64,000 nucleotides of DNA from JACKHO01 sp041398745 (GCA_041398745.1 JAWKUB010000006.1:434001-498000), one strand, 5' to 3'; shown: positions 1-9,849, numbered from the stretch's first letter. The notes: generated by a model not told the origin, from the sequence alone. Made by a program: numbers and translations.

Positions 1-1279
1 CGTCTTCGTGCGGTGTGTCGCCGTTGTCGTGCGACAGTTTGCGAACACAGTTTTCCACCATAATCACACTACTGTCGACAATCAGACCGAAGTCGATGGC
101 CCCCAGGCTCATGAGACTGGCGGTGACACCGAAGTAGGCCATGACATTGGTGGCGAACAGCATGGAGAGTGGAATGGCCAATGCCACAATGACACCGGCG
201 CGGAAGTTACCGAGCATCAGCAACAACACAATGATGACCAGAAATCCGCCTTCGGTCAGGTTCGTCAGCACTGTTTTCAGCGTGCGTCCAATGAGTGCGG
301 AACGGTCGTATGTGACTTCCAGCCGAACTCCCTCCGGCAACGTCGGTTCAATTTCCTCCAGCCGCTCTTTCGCTGAAGTCACGACTTCGCGCGAGTTTTC
401 GCCGACGAGCATCATGACCAGACCGGTGACGACTTCACCACGACCATCGCGTGTGACGGCACCTTGGCGGGTCATTGGTTCAACGCTGATTTTGGCGATA
501 TCCCGCAGGAGAATAGGATTGCCGTCAGCCTCTCGGCGGACGACAACCGACTCGATGTCCTGCTCGTTCTTCAGCAGAGAAACGCCCCGAATAAATCGCT
601 GCTCGCCGTGGTGAATGACGTAACCGCCGCCCGAGGTGCTGTTGTTGGCCTCGACGCTCTCGAACAGGTCTTCCATGGAAATTCCATAGCTGGCCATGCG
701 GTTTGGGTCGGGCTGAACTTCAAATGTCTTGTAGTAGCCGCCATGCGTGTTGATTTCCGTGACGCCGCGAACCTGTCGCAGTCGTGGGGCAATGTCCCAC
801 TCCAGCATGGTGCGCAGTTCCATGGGACTGTGCCGCGAACTCCGGACTTCGAACTGCAGGATTTCCCCAAGAGCTGTCGTCAGCGGTCCAACCGTGGGCG
901 TACCGTATCCCGCCGGAATGCTTGCAGCCGCGTCCGCAATTCGTTCGTTCACCAGTTGCCGTGCGCGGTAAATGTCGGTCCCTTCTTCGAACACGACCGT
1001 GACAACCGAAATGCCAAACTTCGAAACGCTGCGCAGTTCTTCCACGTCCGGCAGGCCACCCATGGTGTTTTCCACCGGGTACGTGACGTAACGCTCTACT
1101 TCGACGGGCGAAAGGGAACCTGCATCGGTGACAATTTGCACCTGCACGTTCGTCATGTCGGGCACGGCGTCGATGGGCAGGTGCAGCGCCGAATACAAAC
1201 CCGCGGCGGCCATCAGCAACGTGAGGATGATGACCAGAACGCGGTTGGTCAGGGACAGTTCGATGATGTTGGTGAGCAT
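1..1279 (-). CDS. Heavy-metal efflux RND pump, CusA/CzcA family (N-terminal 426 residues; C-terminus cut by window edge)
   Basis: Inner-membrane proton-driven pump of a tripartite metal exporter. The frame is open from ATG at 1279 to the left edge and begins MLTNIIELSLTNRVLVIILT, the usual N-terminal membrane helix of heavy-metal RND pumps. It continues through the periplasmic porter domains. Near residue 396 it shows the transmembrane-4 signature DFGLIVDSSV followed by MVEN; the acids D396, D402 and E409 match the spacing of the proton-relay residues of CzcA. The substrate (Cu/Ag versus Co/Zn/Cd) cannot be decided because the rest is missing. The start lies about 100 bases after the stop of the adaptor gene on the same strand, which indicates a shared operon. 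Confidence 0.93.
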   Translation of the reverse strand, partial: MLTNIIELSLTNRVLVIILTLLMAAAGLYSALHLPIDAVPDMTNVQVQIVTDAGSLSPVEVERYVTYPVENTMGGLPDVEELRSVSKFGISVVTVVFEEGTDIYRARQLVNERIADAAASIPAGYGTPTVGPLTTALGEILQFEVRSSRHSPMELRTMLEWDIAPRLRQVRGVTEINTHGGYYKTFEVQPDPNRMASYGISMEDLFESVEANNSTSGGGYVIHHGEQRFIRGVSLLKNEQDIESVVVRREADGNPILLRDIAKISVEPMTRQGAVTRDGRGEVVTGLVMMLVGENSREVVTSAKERLEEIEPTLPEGVRLEVTYDRSALIGRTLKTVLTNLTEGGFLVIIVLLLMLGNFRAGVIVALAIPLSMLFATNVMAYFGVTASLMSLGAIDFGLIVDSSVIMVENCVRKLSHDNGDTPHED

Positions 1280-1378
1280 GACGCTGGGCCGATCAAATCG
1301 GAGGAACTCGACAGGGAATCAAGTTCGCGAGGAAATATGCGAGGATTCAGCACCGCAAAACGAGTTGAACAGGTGGGA

Positions 1379-2878
1379 TTACTCCCCTTCGCCCTGTAGC
1401 AACAGTTCGGACTTCAACAGGAAGGCACCGTTCGTAACGACGAGTTGCCCCTGCGACAGACCATCGGTCACTTCGACCCATTCGTCGGAGGTTTCGCCCG
1501 TTTTGATATCAACACGTTGAAACGTGCCACCGTTGAGGTCCAGAAACACGAAATCACTGTTCTCGTGTTGCAGAATTGACTCAGGCTTCACTGACAAGAC
1601 TTGTCGCGGTTCGCCAATAGGCACCGAAACGCGAACGTACATCCCGGGACGCAAGAGCCCTTCGCTATTGTCAATCATGGCGACCAGCGGCACCGCGTTT
1701 GTGTCCGCTTGAACTTCGCGACCAAAGTAACGAATGGTCGCAGGGAAGGTCCGATTCTGAAGCGCCGGCACCACCACGTGTACGGGAGCACCCTGCTCCA
1801 GTGAAACGGCCAGCCAGTCCCCCTCGCGAATGCTCGCTTCCACCGCGAGCGAGCGGGTGTCAGCGAGAACGAGAATCGACTCACCGCGCATGACCCGTTC
1901 ATTGTCGGCATAGGCGCGGGACTCAATTGAGCCTGCGAATGGAGCCCGAACTTCGAGACGCGACAGAGCCTCTTCATCATTGTTGAATTCGGTCATCTCC
2001 TTTTGCTCTTTGTATCCGAGGAGAGTTTCCACTGACTGCCACGCCAGTTTGAGCTGTCGTTCCTCTTCTGCGAGATCGGCGGCGGCCTGCATTTTGTCCT
2101 GTTCGGCGGCAAAGGTCGCTTCGTCACAGGCCGAGCGGAATTCGGTTTCCGCCAACTGTCGCTCGTTCTCCCGCTCTTTCAGTGTCCGCTCGGGAACAGA
2201 TCCTGACGCCACTAACGGACGAACCTGCGCGGCCAAATCAGCGGCCAGCAGCATATTGGTATAAGAGGACAGTATTTTGACGCGGTAACTTCCCAACGCG
2301 CGATCGCGGAACACTGTTTCGATTTCGTCCGGCGTGCTCCGCTTGTTCAACATGACAAGCAATTGCTTGAGGTTCTCTGCGAGGGAGACTTCACGCTGAT
2401 AAACACGGGTAACAATTTCCCGCTGTTGCTGAACCCGCAACACCTCAGCGCGGGCTTTACCAATTTCCGGGCTGCGAATGACGGCCAGTAACTGTCCGGG
2501 AGTAACGCGGTCGCCTGGTTCAACCAGTAGCTCCGTGATAATGCCGTCCATCGGCGCCTTCACATCAATGTGTTTTGTCTGGTCATAACGAATACGGCCC
2601 GGCACCGTATGCGTGTGCTGGACGAACTGCGGTTCCGTGGCCATGCTCTCAAACTGACCGGCTTCAATTTTTCCATCCGGCAAGTGCACGGTGTCGGCGA
2701 GCGTTTCTTCCGTATCAGTCTCCGTTTCCACAGATTCGTCCGAAGACTCGTGTGAAGACATCACATGGTGCATGACCATCCAGCCGCCGCCCATTGTGGC
2801 GAGAATGAGAATGGTTGGCAGTCCACTAAGAATGGTTTGCAGAATACTCTTGGGGCGAGCGGGCGATTCGTGAGACAT
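1379..2878 (-). CDS. RND efflux periplasmic adaptor subunit (CusB/CzcB, HlyD-like)
   Basis: Membrane-fusion protein linking the inner-membrane pump to an outer-membrane channel. The frame is open upstream to 3049, but ATG 2878 was chosen because it gives MSHESPARPKS followed by a hydrophobic anchor (LQTILSGLPTILILATMGGG), 499 residues in total. Then come an acid/glutamate-rich linker, a barrel-sandwich (lipoyl-like) half with GIITELLVEPGDRVTPGQLL, a long charged coiled-coil hairpin (roughly residues 180-310), the second lipoyl half (LEVRAPFAGSIESRAY), a beta-barrel domain (LAVEASIREGDWLAVSLEQG) and a membrane-proximal domain. It precedes the pump gene on the same strand, as is standard for cusBA/czcBA pairs. 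Confidence 0.92.
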   Translation of the reverse strand: MSHESPARPKSILQTILSGLPTILILATMGGGWMVMHHVMSSHESSDESVETETDTEETLADTVHLPDGKIEAGQFESMATEPQFVQHTHTVPGRIRYDQTKHIDVKAPMDGIITELLVEPGDRVTPGQLLAVIRSPEIGKARAEVLRVQQQREIVTRVYQREVSLAENLKQLLVMLNKRSTPDEIETVFRDRALGSYRVKILSSYTNMLLAADLAAQVRPLVASGSVPERTLKERENERQLAETEFRSACDEATFAAEQDKMQAAADLAEEERQLKLAWQSVETLLGYKEQKEMTEFNNDEEALSRLEVRAPFAGSIESRAYADNERVMRGESILVLADTRSLAVEASIREGDWLAVSLEQGAPVHVVVPALQNRTFPATIRYFGREVQADTNAVPLVAMIDNSEGLLRPGMYVRVSVPIGEPRQVLSVKPESILQHENSDFVFLDLNGGTFQRVDIKTGETSDEWVEVTDGLSQGQLVVTNGAFLLKSELLLQGEGE

Positions 2879-3054
2879 GGCGGTGTCAACTTCGGCAGGA
2901 GTGCAGTGTGCAATAGTCACTGCGTCGCTACCGCACGTTCTGTGCCACAGCCCAAGATGGCCCAGTGGAGGGCCGAATTGCCTTGTTTTCCTCGACTTAC
3001 GCCATGCAATGGACAGTGGCTTTCCAGCAACTGGAAAGTTTTTGTCCACGCCCG

Positions 3055-4458
3055 TTACCCGAACAATTCCATAATCGGTTTGCCTGTCGTCAAAGAACGG
3101 GACAGGCCGCTCGCATCACGCGGATCGTTAATCGGAATATCGAGTGCGTGGTAAATGGTGGCGGCGAGTTCTTCGGGACGCACGGGATTATGTGTCGGAT
3201 GCTCCCCATATCGATTCGACTTGCCGTAGACGTTTCCACCTTTGATGCCAGCTCCCGCAATAATTGAAGAGAAACATCGCGGCCAGTGCTGACGTCCGGG
3301 AGGATCCTGCTTCAGGACATAGGGCGTGCGACCGAACTCTCCGGTGACAACGACAAGTGTATTGTCGAGCAGGCCGCGTTCTTTTAAATCGGAGAGCAAT
3401 GCCGCCAGCGCCTGATCGAGTCGTGGCAGACAGAAGCCCATGCCGTATGACCCGTTTCCGAACGCGTTGCCCATCCCCATGTTTCCGCCATGCATGTCCC
3501 AACTGCTGCTGGGTGGGCCCTGCTTGTCGTAATCTGACTGACCAGTCCAGCCGTTCACGGTGATGAACCGTACGCCCGATTCCACCATGCGACGCGCGAG
3601 CAACAAATTCTGTCCAAGAGGATGCATCCCGTACCGCTCACGCACTTCGACCGGTTCGCGATCGAGTTCGAACGCCTTGCGACCTTCGGTACGAGTCAGC
3701 GCGTCGTAAGTTTTCTCACGCAAGTCGGACCAGTCCTTGACCTGCTTGTCCCGGTCGAGTCCTGACGATTCCAGACCGCTCAGCAGAACCTTCCGCTCCT
3801 CGAATCGTACCTCGTCATACGCGTCGTAGATTTGTGGCGGCTTGAAATCCGGCATGGCGGGATGGTTGTCCGCCGCACCAATAAACAGCGGCGCGTATGC
3901 GGAACCGAGATATCCCCCAATGCCAATATTCGGAGCACAGAATACGGGCGGCCCCACGCACTTAATGAGCCACGCGTTCGACACGAAGTTACGCGTACTC
4001 GGTTTGTGTTTGGCGACAAACGACCCAATGTAGGGCTGATCATCTGGCATCCCCTGCTGCACGCGGCGGTCCGAGCGACCACTCAGCAAATTGTGCATGG
4101 CATCAAAGTGGTTGCTAATGGCACCCGGATGCGACATCGAATTAATGAGTGTGAAATGATCAGTCACTTTGGCCAGTTCGGTGTGCATTTCATTAATGCG
4201 CATCCCGGGAACTGCCGTGTCGATGGGTTTGTACGGACCACGATAATCGAGCGGCGCGTCGGGCTTCATGTCCCAGGTGTCGACATGACTGGGGCCGCCG
4301 CACAGCAGCACGAAAATACACGACTTGGCAGAAGCCACCGCATTACCTGAGGCGTCAACTGCATCGGCCCCCATGACGGCACCGGGCATTCCCAGGCTCA
4401 ATGTTCCCAGTCCACCGGCGATGAGCGCCTGTCGACGATTCAAAAGGAAATCGGTCAC
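3055..4458 (-). CDS. DUF1501 domain protein with Tat-type leader
   Basis: Member of the DUF1501 family, abundant in planctomycetes and usually described as exported sulfatase-like proteins of unknown substrate. GTG 4458 is preferred: GAGG lies 4 bases upstream and the product starts VTDFLLNRRQALIAGGLG, where NRRQAL plus a hydrophobic stretch resembles a twin-arginine leader. An ATG 66 bases further upstream would add 22 residues without membrane or domain character. Family features seen are LCGGPSHVDTWDMKPDAP, RINEMHTELAKVTDHFTLI, GMHPLGQNLLLARRMVESG, GEFGRTP and PEELAATIYHALDIP near the end. Length is 467 residues. It lies 176 bases upstream of the metal-efflux adaptor on the same strand; a functional link is not evident. 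Confidence 0.93.
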   Translation of the reverse strand: MTDFLLNRRQALIAGGLGTLSLGMPGAVMGADAVDASGNAVASAKSCIFVLLCGGPSHVDTWDMKPDAPLDYRGPYKPIDTAVPGMRINEMHTELAKVTDHFTLINSMSHPGAISNHFDAMHNLLSGRSDRRVQQGMPDDQPYIGSFVAKHKPSTRNFVSNAWLIKCVGPPVFCAPNIGIGGYLGSAYAPLFIGAADNHPAMPDFKPPQIYDAYDEVRFEERKVLLSGLESSGLDRDKQVKDWSDLREKTYDALTRTEGRKAFELDREPVEVRERYGMHPLGQNLLLARRMVESGVRFITVNGWTGQSDYDKQGPPSSSWDMHGGNMGMGNAFGNGSYGMGFCLPRLDQALAALLSDLKERGLLDNTLVVVTGEFGRTPYVLKQDPPGRQHWPRCFSSIIAGAGIKGGNVYGKSNRYGEHPTHNPVRPEELAATIYHALDIPINDPRDASGLSRSLTTGKPIMELFG

Positions 4459-4618
4459 ACCACACCTCGTTCGACAATGCTGGGAACCCTGTGAGATTTG
4501 GTCGTCGGCAGAGCCGTACGCCACTCACTCAGACAGAGCGAGCGCCGCAGAGTTCGATTGCGTGGGAAAATGCTACCCGAATTGGTGGGGCAATGCCATA
4601 TGTGAAAGCTAATTCACG

Positions 4619-4636
4619 AACTCACACGCGTGAGTT
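4619..4636. promoter_or_regulatory. Short palindrome in the divergent intergenic region
   Basis: AACTCAC-ACGC-GTGAGTT is a perfect 7-base inverted repeat with a 4-base centre. It lies between the DUF1501 gene (minus) and the unknown gene starting at 4703 (plus), 66 bases before the latter start. The position fits an operator; no regulator is known. Confidence 0.3.
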
Positions 4637-4702
4637 GACAGTCACGAATGGCATGACAAAACTCATTGCCCACACCCAATGACCATTCACTAGGGGCGAA
4701 TC

Positions 4703-5965
4703 TTGGCACTGAATTTCCACGACGATCCACGACCAATCATTGATGAGCTTTCACATACTTGGGAGCTTTATTCAAACGACTTCGAAAATCAGGTCCAGCA
4801 GGTTTTGAACTCCGTTGTGTCATGGCGTTGGGCGACCGACGACATGTTCCCCACGCATCCGCTCTTTGGGCAGGCCGATACGACATCGGATCACGAGCCG
4901 TGGACTCCGTTCACCCGAACCTGGCTCAATGATGGCGACCCGCGGGCGAATTTGGATGATGGTTGCCAACATGGTTATGATGCTGACGGCCGAATTGTTT
5001 TTGTCCGAAAGAGATGGTTTGGTTACGCCACGATTTGGCGATCGCAAAGTTGCGATCGGCTGACAATCTTCTATCCCAACAAAGAGGAACCTGAACAGTT
5101 CGTCTGGAAATCACCGCACCAGAATCGCGTGCACTTTACTCGATTCTGGCACAATCCAGATGGTCATATCGAATGCATCTGCGACTGTACTCTTTGGAAT
5201 CGGACACCCTGTCGAAATTTCGAATGGTTTCAATTCGATGGAAACTGTTGCACGGAATCAATTCGTCAAAGATTTCAAGTCATGCAGGAGATCCCCCACT
5301 GGCTTCGAGACGAGTCAGACGAAGTAATTCGGGAGGACTATCGCCCAATTGACGGAGGCGAAATTGTTCAAAACCTGGTCGAATACATGCGGGGTCGCAT
5401 CTCTGTCAAATACAGCTATTCGGATTCGGGAGAACTCATCCAGGCCGAAGAGTTTGGGGCAGACGGGCAACCCGCCACGAGACTTCTGTTCGAAAGACTT
5501 CCCGAACGTCCATTGGAAGACGTCGTGGTGGAACTTGCCAGCAAAACAGCCGAGACCATACTGAAATCGGTGAAGAAGCGGTCTGCTGAAAAGCCGTATC
5601 GGGGCTTGATACTGACCTACTCAGCCGAACATGGGCATTGCGGGTTGCCTCATCGTGTTTCCGTGCTGGCGAACGAGAACTCTTGGCCTGACGACGAATT
5701 TTGCGATGAGCATTACACCACGGAGCTGCCGGTCGAATTCAAGCGACCGGTTGTAACGCTCTTGAATGAGTTTAATCAGCGTTGCTTTGCTCGATTTGGA
5801 ATGAGCGACATCGATCCTGCGGCACAAGCCGCTGTTGACGTGATGCGAAGAATTGGCGAGAAGGTCTACGAGAGTCTCGCGGAATCAAAACATGTCACAG
5901 CGGATTTCAAAGTCGTCGTAATCGACGACCACGGCGATGTCGAGAGTTTTGCAATTCCAAATTAG
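4703..5965 (+). CDS. Hypothetical protein, 420 residues
   Basis: Not recognised. The start is TTG 4703 with AGGGG placed 7 bases upstream. The product begins ALNFHDDPRPIIDELSHTWE and has no signal peptide or membrane segment, so it is probably cytoplasmic. It is rich in Trp, Phe, Cys and acidic residues in the first half (for example CICDCTLWNRTPCRNFEW near residues 155-172). The C-terminal third has a mixed alpha/beta pattern ending with a possible strand (FKVVVIDDHGDVESFAIPN). It stands alone on the plus strand between two minus-strand genes and by eye reads slightly more AT-rich than its neighbours. That would fit a genomic-island style orphan, but this is only an impression. Confidence 0.75.
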   Translation: MALNFHDDPRPIIDELSHTWELYSNDFENQVQQVLNSVVSWRWATDDMFPTHPLFGQADTTSDHEPWTPFTRTWLNDGDPRANLDDGCQHGYDADGRIVFVRKRWFGYATIWRSQSCDRLTIFYPNKEEPEQFVWKSPHQNRVHFTRFWHNPDGHIECICDCTLWNRTPCRNFEWFQFDGNCCTESIRQRFQVMQEIPHWLRDESDEVIREDYRPIDGGEIVQNLVEYMRGRISVKYSYSDSGELIQAEEFGADGQPATRLLFERLPERPLEDVVVELASKTAETILKSVKKRSAEKPYRGLILTYSAEHGHCGLPHRVSVLANENSWPDDEFCDEHYTTELPVEFKRPVVTLLNEFNQRCFARFGMSDIDPAAQAAVDVMRRIGEKVYESLAESKHVTADFKVVVIDDHGDVESFAIPN

Positions 5966-5992
5966 GCCGCGTGACGCCTGATCCGTTTCAGA

Positions 5993-6841
5993 CTACTTCT
6001 TCTTCGGCTCACGCGGTGTGAGCATGGCATTGAGGTCGTCCTGTGAAATGTCACTCGGGGCGCCGGCTTCCGGGATGTCGACGCCCGCTGACCAGAGGAC
6101 TCCGTTGACGACCAGTTGACGCATGCCGGGGAGTTCCCAGGCGGAGTGGGCGTCGAGGCCGGTGAAGTTGAATGAGCGACCACCATTGGGGCGGTCGTAC
6201 GTCCAGCCGACAATGTGCTGGTCAATGCCTGCTTTGCTCTCTTCGTATTCTTTACCGGACCAGACGAGTGGTGTAATGCCCTGCTTGTCGTCGACAAACT
6301 GAATTCCGTTCAGCCAGCCATCTTTGATTGTCCAGGGAGTGACGCCACGTGTCACAGGATGCTCTGGGAAGTCGACATGATTGCTCGGCCAGTGACCACG
6401 ACCAGATTCTCCTGCCAGATAAATACCACCCAGCCAGCTCTTGGCTTGATCAGCATATTCTTTCGGATAGTCCACGGCCTGGTGAATCATGACTATTCCC
6501 ACGCCACGGTCGACCATTTGCTGCACCAGTTCGGTGCGTTCTGGTGAGCTGAGAAATGCCTGCTTGCCACCTCCGTCGGTGTAGAAGACAACGCTCGCGG
6601 CACCGTCGAAAACGGACACATCTTCCGGCCAGCCTTCGTTGACTCGCACGGTTGTCACGCCGGGCGTTTTACTCAGCAACACTCGCAGGCATTCACAACC
6701 AGCCAAATAGTCATGATGTCCCATGGCATCGACCTTGGCCGTCGTACCAGCCACCAGCACGATTTTGCGAGGAGCTTCCTCGGCATGAACAATTGCAACA
6801 CTCAGCAGCACAAATGCAACAGCAGTACGTAACAACGCCAT
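5993..6841 (-). CDS. Secreted ThuA-like protein
   Basis: ThuA family protein (class-I glutamine-amidotransferase-like fold), common and multiplied in planctomycetes, where it is often linked to sugar utilisation; the precise reaction is not established. ATG 6841 is chosen because AAGGTGAG sits 7 bases upstream; a GTG 12 bases earlier lies inside that ribosome binding site. The 282-residue product has a signal peptide (MALLRTAVAFVLLSVAIVHA). It then shows KIVLVAGTTAKVDAMGHHDY, VVFYTDGGGKQAF, GVGIVMIHQAVDYP and, late, WTYDRPNGGRSFNFTGLDAH, which match ThuA-like proteins. It is monocistronic by spacing. Confidence 0.88.
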   Translation of the reverse strand: MALLRTAVAFVLLSVAIVHAEEAPRKIVLVAGTTAKVDAMGHHDYLAGCECLRVLLSKTPGVTTVRVNEGWPEDVSVFDGAASVVFYTDGGGKQAFLSSPERTELVQQMVDRGVGIVMIHQAVDYPKEYADQAKSWLGGIYLAGESGRGHWPSNHVDFPEHPVTRGVTPWTIKDGWLNGIQFVDDKQGITPLVWSGKEYEESKAGIDQHIVGWTYDRPNGGRSFNFTGLDAHSAWELPGMRQLVVNGVLWSAGVDIPEAGAPSDISQDDLNAMLTPREPKKK

Positions 6842-6966
6842 GAGAAAGCTCACCTTGGGGTCAAACGGAATCAGGAATGTGGAGAACTGATGTTAGCAGT
6901 TCAATCCCAATTACACTCGCCCGATTCCAATTGTTTGACATTGCAGAGTGGCAGCACTGCCGCGTT

Positions 6967-8892
6967 CTACTCCTCACGCATTTCATACAGAAACCGCGAG
7001 GGATTGCAGCGCCTTGGTTTGCCCCATTTGCGGCGGGTTTCGGCGCGGGTCAGGGTGAGATGATCTTGGGCGCGGGTGACGCCGACGTAGGCCAGGCGGC
7101 GTTCTTCCGCGATTTCACTTTCGGTCGCTTCAACAGAACGCTTGTGCGGCAAAATGCCTTCTTCCATGCCGACCAGATACACGCGCGGAAACTCCAGGCC
7201 TTTCGCACTGTGCAGTGTCATGAGTTTGACGGCGTCGGCTGCGGCGAGGGCGTCTTTGTCGGGCTCCATTTCCCGCATGTCGAGGGCGACTTCCGACAGG
7301 TAGCCGGCAAGTGAGGGCTTGCGGGCCTTTTCGACGTAATCAGCGAGGGAGTTGACGAAGTCTTCGAGCATGCTTTTCCGCATGGCCTGCTGTTGTTCGT
7401 CCTTATAGTGACGGTCGATTTCGGAGGCGTAGTCCATTTCCTGGATGACCTCGTGCATGAGCGACGCCATTTCTTCGGGAGTGGATTCCAGCTTGTCGCG
7501 CCAGTTCATTATTTGCTGTTCGAACTTCTCGACGGCCTTGGCAACACGGTCGGTAATTTCTCCTGCCTGCACGAGGGCCGGTACTGCTTCCCAGAACGTG
7601 CTGTTGTCACGCACAGCGGCAGCCACAATTTTCTCGACCGACGAAACACCAATGCCACGAGCCGGTGTATTCACGATACGGCGCAGCGCCTGTTCGTCAT
7701 CGGGCCGGGCCAGCACTTTCATGTAGGCAATGAGGTCTTTGATTTCCTTCCGATCAAAGAACGACTGACTTCCCATGAGGACATATGGAATTTGTTGTCG
7801 CCGTAACTCCGACTCGAACAGCCGCGGCTGTTCGTTGGTGCGAAACAGAATGGCAAAGTCTTTCAGCGGAACGAATTTCATTTTGTGGTAGAAAGCAATT
7901 TCCCCCACAACTTTCTCCGCTTCATGTGTTTCGTCCTCAAACTTGAGGAACCGCACTTCTGCCTTCGAAGGTTTGTTCGCCCGCAGTTCCTTTTTATGTC
8001 GATCGCGATTGTGGGCGACCAGCCGGTTGGCGACGTCGAGAATGGGTTCGGTGCAGCGGTAATTCTCTTCCAGCCGAATGGTCTTCGCCCCTTCGAACTG
8101 ATGACGGAAACCGAGGATGTGTTTCACTTCGGCGCCACGCCATCCGTAAATGGACTGGTCATCATCACCGACCACACAAATATTGTGATGCTCACGCACC
8201 AGCGCTTCGACAATACGAAACTGCAGGCCGTTCGTGTCCTGGTATTCGTCGATTTGGACGTGCGAGAACCGCTCCTGATGTTTCCTCAGCACCTCAGGAA
8301 ATTGAGCGAAGAGCCTGTCAGTCAACAACAGCAAGTCGTCGAAGTCTACCGCGCCGGACGCTTTGAGCTGTTGCTGATACTTCCGGTAGGCCGTGCCACC
8401 GAGGAATTCTTTGTCATCCTCAGCCATGGCCGCAGCACGTTCGGGCGCAATGCCCGCCGACTTCCAGCGACTAATGAGGCTCAGCAAATCTGCCGGCTTG
8501 AGCTGCTTTTCGGTAACGCGAATTTCCCGCAAGGCGCGGCGTGCGATGGATTCCTGATCACCTCGGTCGAGAATGACGAAACGCTCAGGGTATTCGAGAG
8601 CGGTAATGTCCTGACGCAGAACGTCGACGCACAGTGCATGAAATGTGGAAATCCAGGGCCGCCTGCGCATGCCGCCCAGTAGCGCCTTGGTACGTTCCAG
8701 CATTTCCTTGGCGGCTTTGTTGGTGAACGTCACCGAGAGGATTTTCTCTGCCGAGACCCCCGACCGAATGAGTTCGGCCATGCGGAACGTAATGACGCGG
8801 GTCTTGCCGGTCCCCGCTCCGGCCAATACCAGCACCGGACCATTGAGAGTGGTCGCGGCTTCTCGCTGAGCGGGATTGAGTTGATCAAGCAT
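6967..8892 (-). CDS. pcrA: ATP-dependent DNA helicase, UvrD/PcrA/Rep family
   Basis: Superfamily 1A 3'-5' helicase acting in DNA repair and replication-fork clearance. It starts MLDQLNPAQREAATTLNGPV, the classical Q-motif opening. Motifs seen: Walker A GAGTGKT (residues 25-31), IDEYQDTN (motif II), VGDDDQSIYGWRGAEV (motif III), LMTLHSAKGLEFPRVYLVGM (motif V) and RRLAYVGVTRAQDHL (motif VI). The length is 641 residues, shorter than typical PcrA/UvrD (about 720) and closer to Rep. It ends soon after motif VI and lacks the usual C-terminal RNA-polymerase-interacting tail, so calling it uvrD, pcrA or rep is partly arbitrary. Gene spacing gives no operon partner. Confidence 0.95.
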   Translation of the reverse strand: MLDQLNPAQREAATTLNGPVLVLAGAGTGKTRVITFRMAELIRSGVSAEKILSVTFTNKAAKEMLERTKALLGGMRRRPWISTFHALCVDVLRQDITALEYPERFVILDRGDQESIARRALREIRVTEKQLKPADLLSLISRWKSAGIAPERAAAMAEDDKEFLGGTAYRKYQQQLKASGAVDFDDLLLLTDRLFAQFPEVLRKHQERFSHVQIDEYQDTNGLQFRIVEALVREHHNICVVGDDDQSIYGWRGAEVKHILGFRHQFEGAKTIRLEENYRCTEPILDVANRLVAHNRDRHKKELRANKPSKAEVRFLKFEDETHEAEKVVGEIAFYHKMKFVPLKDFAILFRTNEQPRLFESELRRQQIPYVLMGSQSFFDRKEIKDLIAYMKVLARPDDEQALRRIVNTPARGIGVSSVEKIVAAAVRDNSTFWEAVPALVQAGEITDRVAKAVEKFEQQIMNWRDKLESTPEEMASLMHEVIQEMDYASEIDRHYKDEQQQAMRKSMLEDFVNSLADYVEKARKPSLAGYLSEVALDMREMEPDKDALAAADAVKLMTLHSAKGLEFPRVYLVGMEEGILPHKRSVEATESEIAEERRLAYVGVTRAQDHLTLTRAETRRKWGKPRRCNPSRFLYEMREE

Positions 8893-8959
8893 GGCGCTAC
8901 GCAGAACAAAAGGTCACACGTGGTGACGATACCCAATTCGGCCCGTGTTGCCGTTGCCG

Positions 8960-9778
8960 TTACGTGCCAATGACACCTTGCTCAGGGCTCGAAGCGGTGG
9001 CGTAAAGCTTTTTGGGAATGCGGCCCGACAGATACGCCATCCGACCCGCACGACAGGCGAGACTCATTGCCTGAGCCATCCCGAACGCGTCTTTGGCCGA
9101 TGCAATTCCCGTATTGAGCAGCACACCATCACAGCCGAGTTCCATGGCAATGGCTACGTCGCTTGCGGTACCGACGCCCGCATCGACAATGACAGGATAG
9201 TCGGGATCTGAGTCTTTCAGGTATTCGAGACAAATACGGATGTTGTTGGGATTCAAAATCCCCTGGCCGCTGCCAATGGGACTTCCCGCTGGCATGACGG
9301 ACGTGGCTCCCGCTTCCTTGAGACGTTTCGCCGTGATGGGGTCATCAGTGCTGTAGCACAGGACCTGGAAACCGTCTTTCACCAGTTCTTCAGTCGCGCG
9401 GAGCGTGGCGACGGGATCGGGGAGCAGCGTTTTGGTGTCGCCGAGGACTTCGAGTTTCACCCAGTCGGCTCCCGGGTTTTCGAGTCCCAGGAGAATCTCA
9501 CGTCCGAGTCGGGCGACGCGAACGGCGTCTTCGGCATTAAAGCAGCCTGCGGTGTTCGGCAAAATGGTGTACTTGCTGAGGTCAATGAAGTCGAGAATGT
9601 TCCGACCTTCGGCATCGACCAGACGTTCACGGCGGACGGCAACCGTAATGACTTCCGCAGCGCTCTCAGTCAAACACTGCTGCATGAGTTCATACGTCGC
9701 GTACTTCCCTGTTCCGACAATGAGTCGGGAGGAGAACGTATGGGTACCCAGAACGAGCGGCTTGTCCTGTGCTAACAT
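8960..9778 (-). CDS. thiG: Thiazole synthase ThiG
   Basis: Makes the thiazole phosphate moiety of thiamine from deoxyxylulose 5-phosphate, dehydroglycine and ThiS-thiocarboxylate in the cytoplasm. ATG 9778 gives 272 residues starting MLAQDKPLVLGTHTFSSRLI, the normal family N-terminus; 24 extra in-frame upstream codons carry no domain signal. Diagnostic segments are GTGKYATYELMQQCL, NTAGCFNAEDAVRVARLGRE, DWVKLEVLGDTKTLLPDP (its lysine is the expected Schiff-base residue), MPAGSPIGSGQG and DAGVGTASDVAIAMELGCDG. No thiS, thiH/thiO or thiE lies beside it and no TPP riboswitch-like sequence was seen upstream. Confidence 0.95.
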   Translation of the reverse strand: MLAQDKPLVLGTHTFSSRLIVGTGKYATYELMQQCLTESAAEVITVAVRRERLVDAEGRNILDFIDLSKYTILPNTAGCFNAEDAVRVARLGREILLGLENPGADWVKLEVLGDTKTLLPDPVATLRATEELVKDGFQVLCYSTDDPITAKRLKEAGATSVMPAGSPIGSGQGILNPNNIRICLEYLKDSDPDYPVIVDAGVGTASDVAIAMELGCDGVLLNTGIASAKDAFGMAQAMSLACRAGRMAYLSGRIPKKLYATASSPEQGVIGT

Positions 9779-9849
9779 GGTGTTTGAACTCACTGTAGCT
9801 GTTGCCGGGCAGGTTCCTTCTTGCCGCAACTTAACTTGTGGACATGACA

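Noticed and set aside
464..1399. Plus-strand open frame of 311 codons
   Set aside because: Antisense to the CusA-type pump, whose protein sequence has unmistakable family motifs; the plus-strand frame has no domain character.
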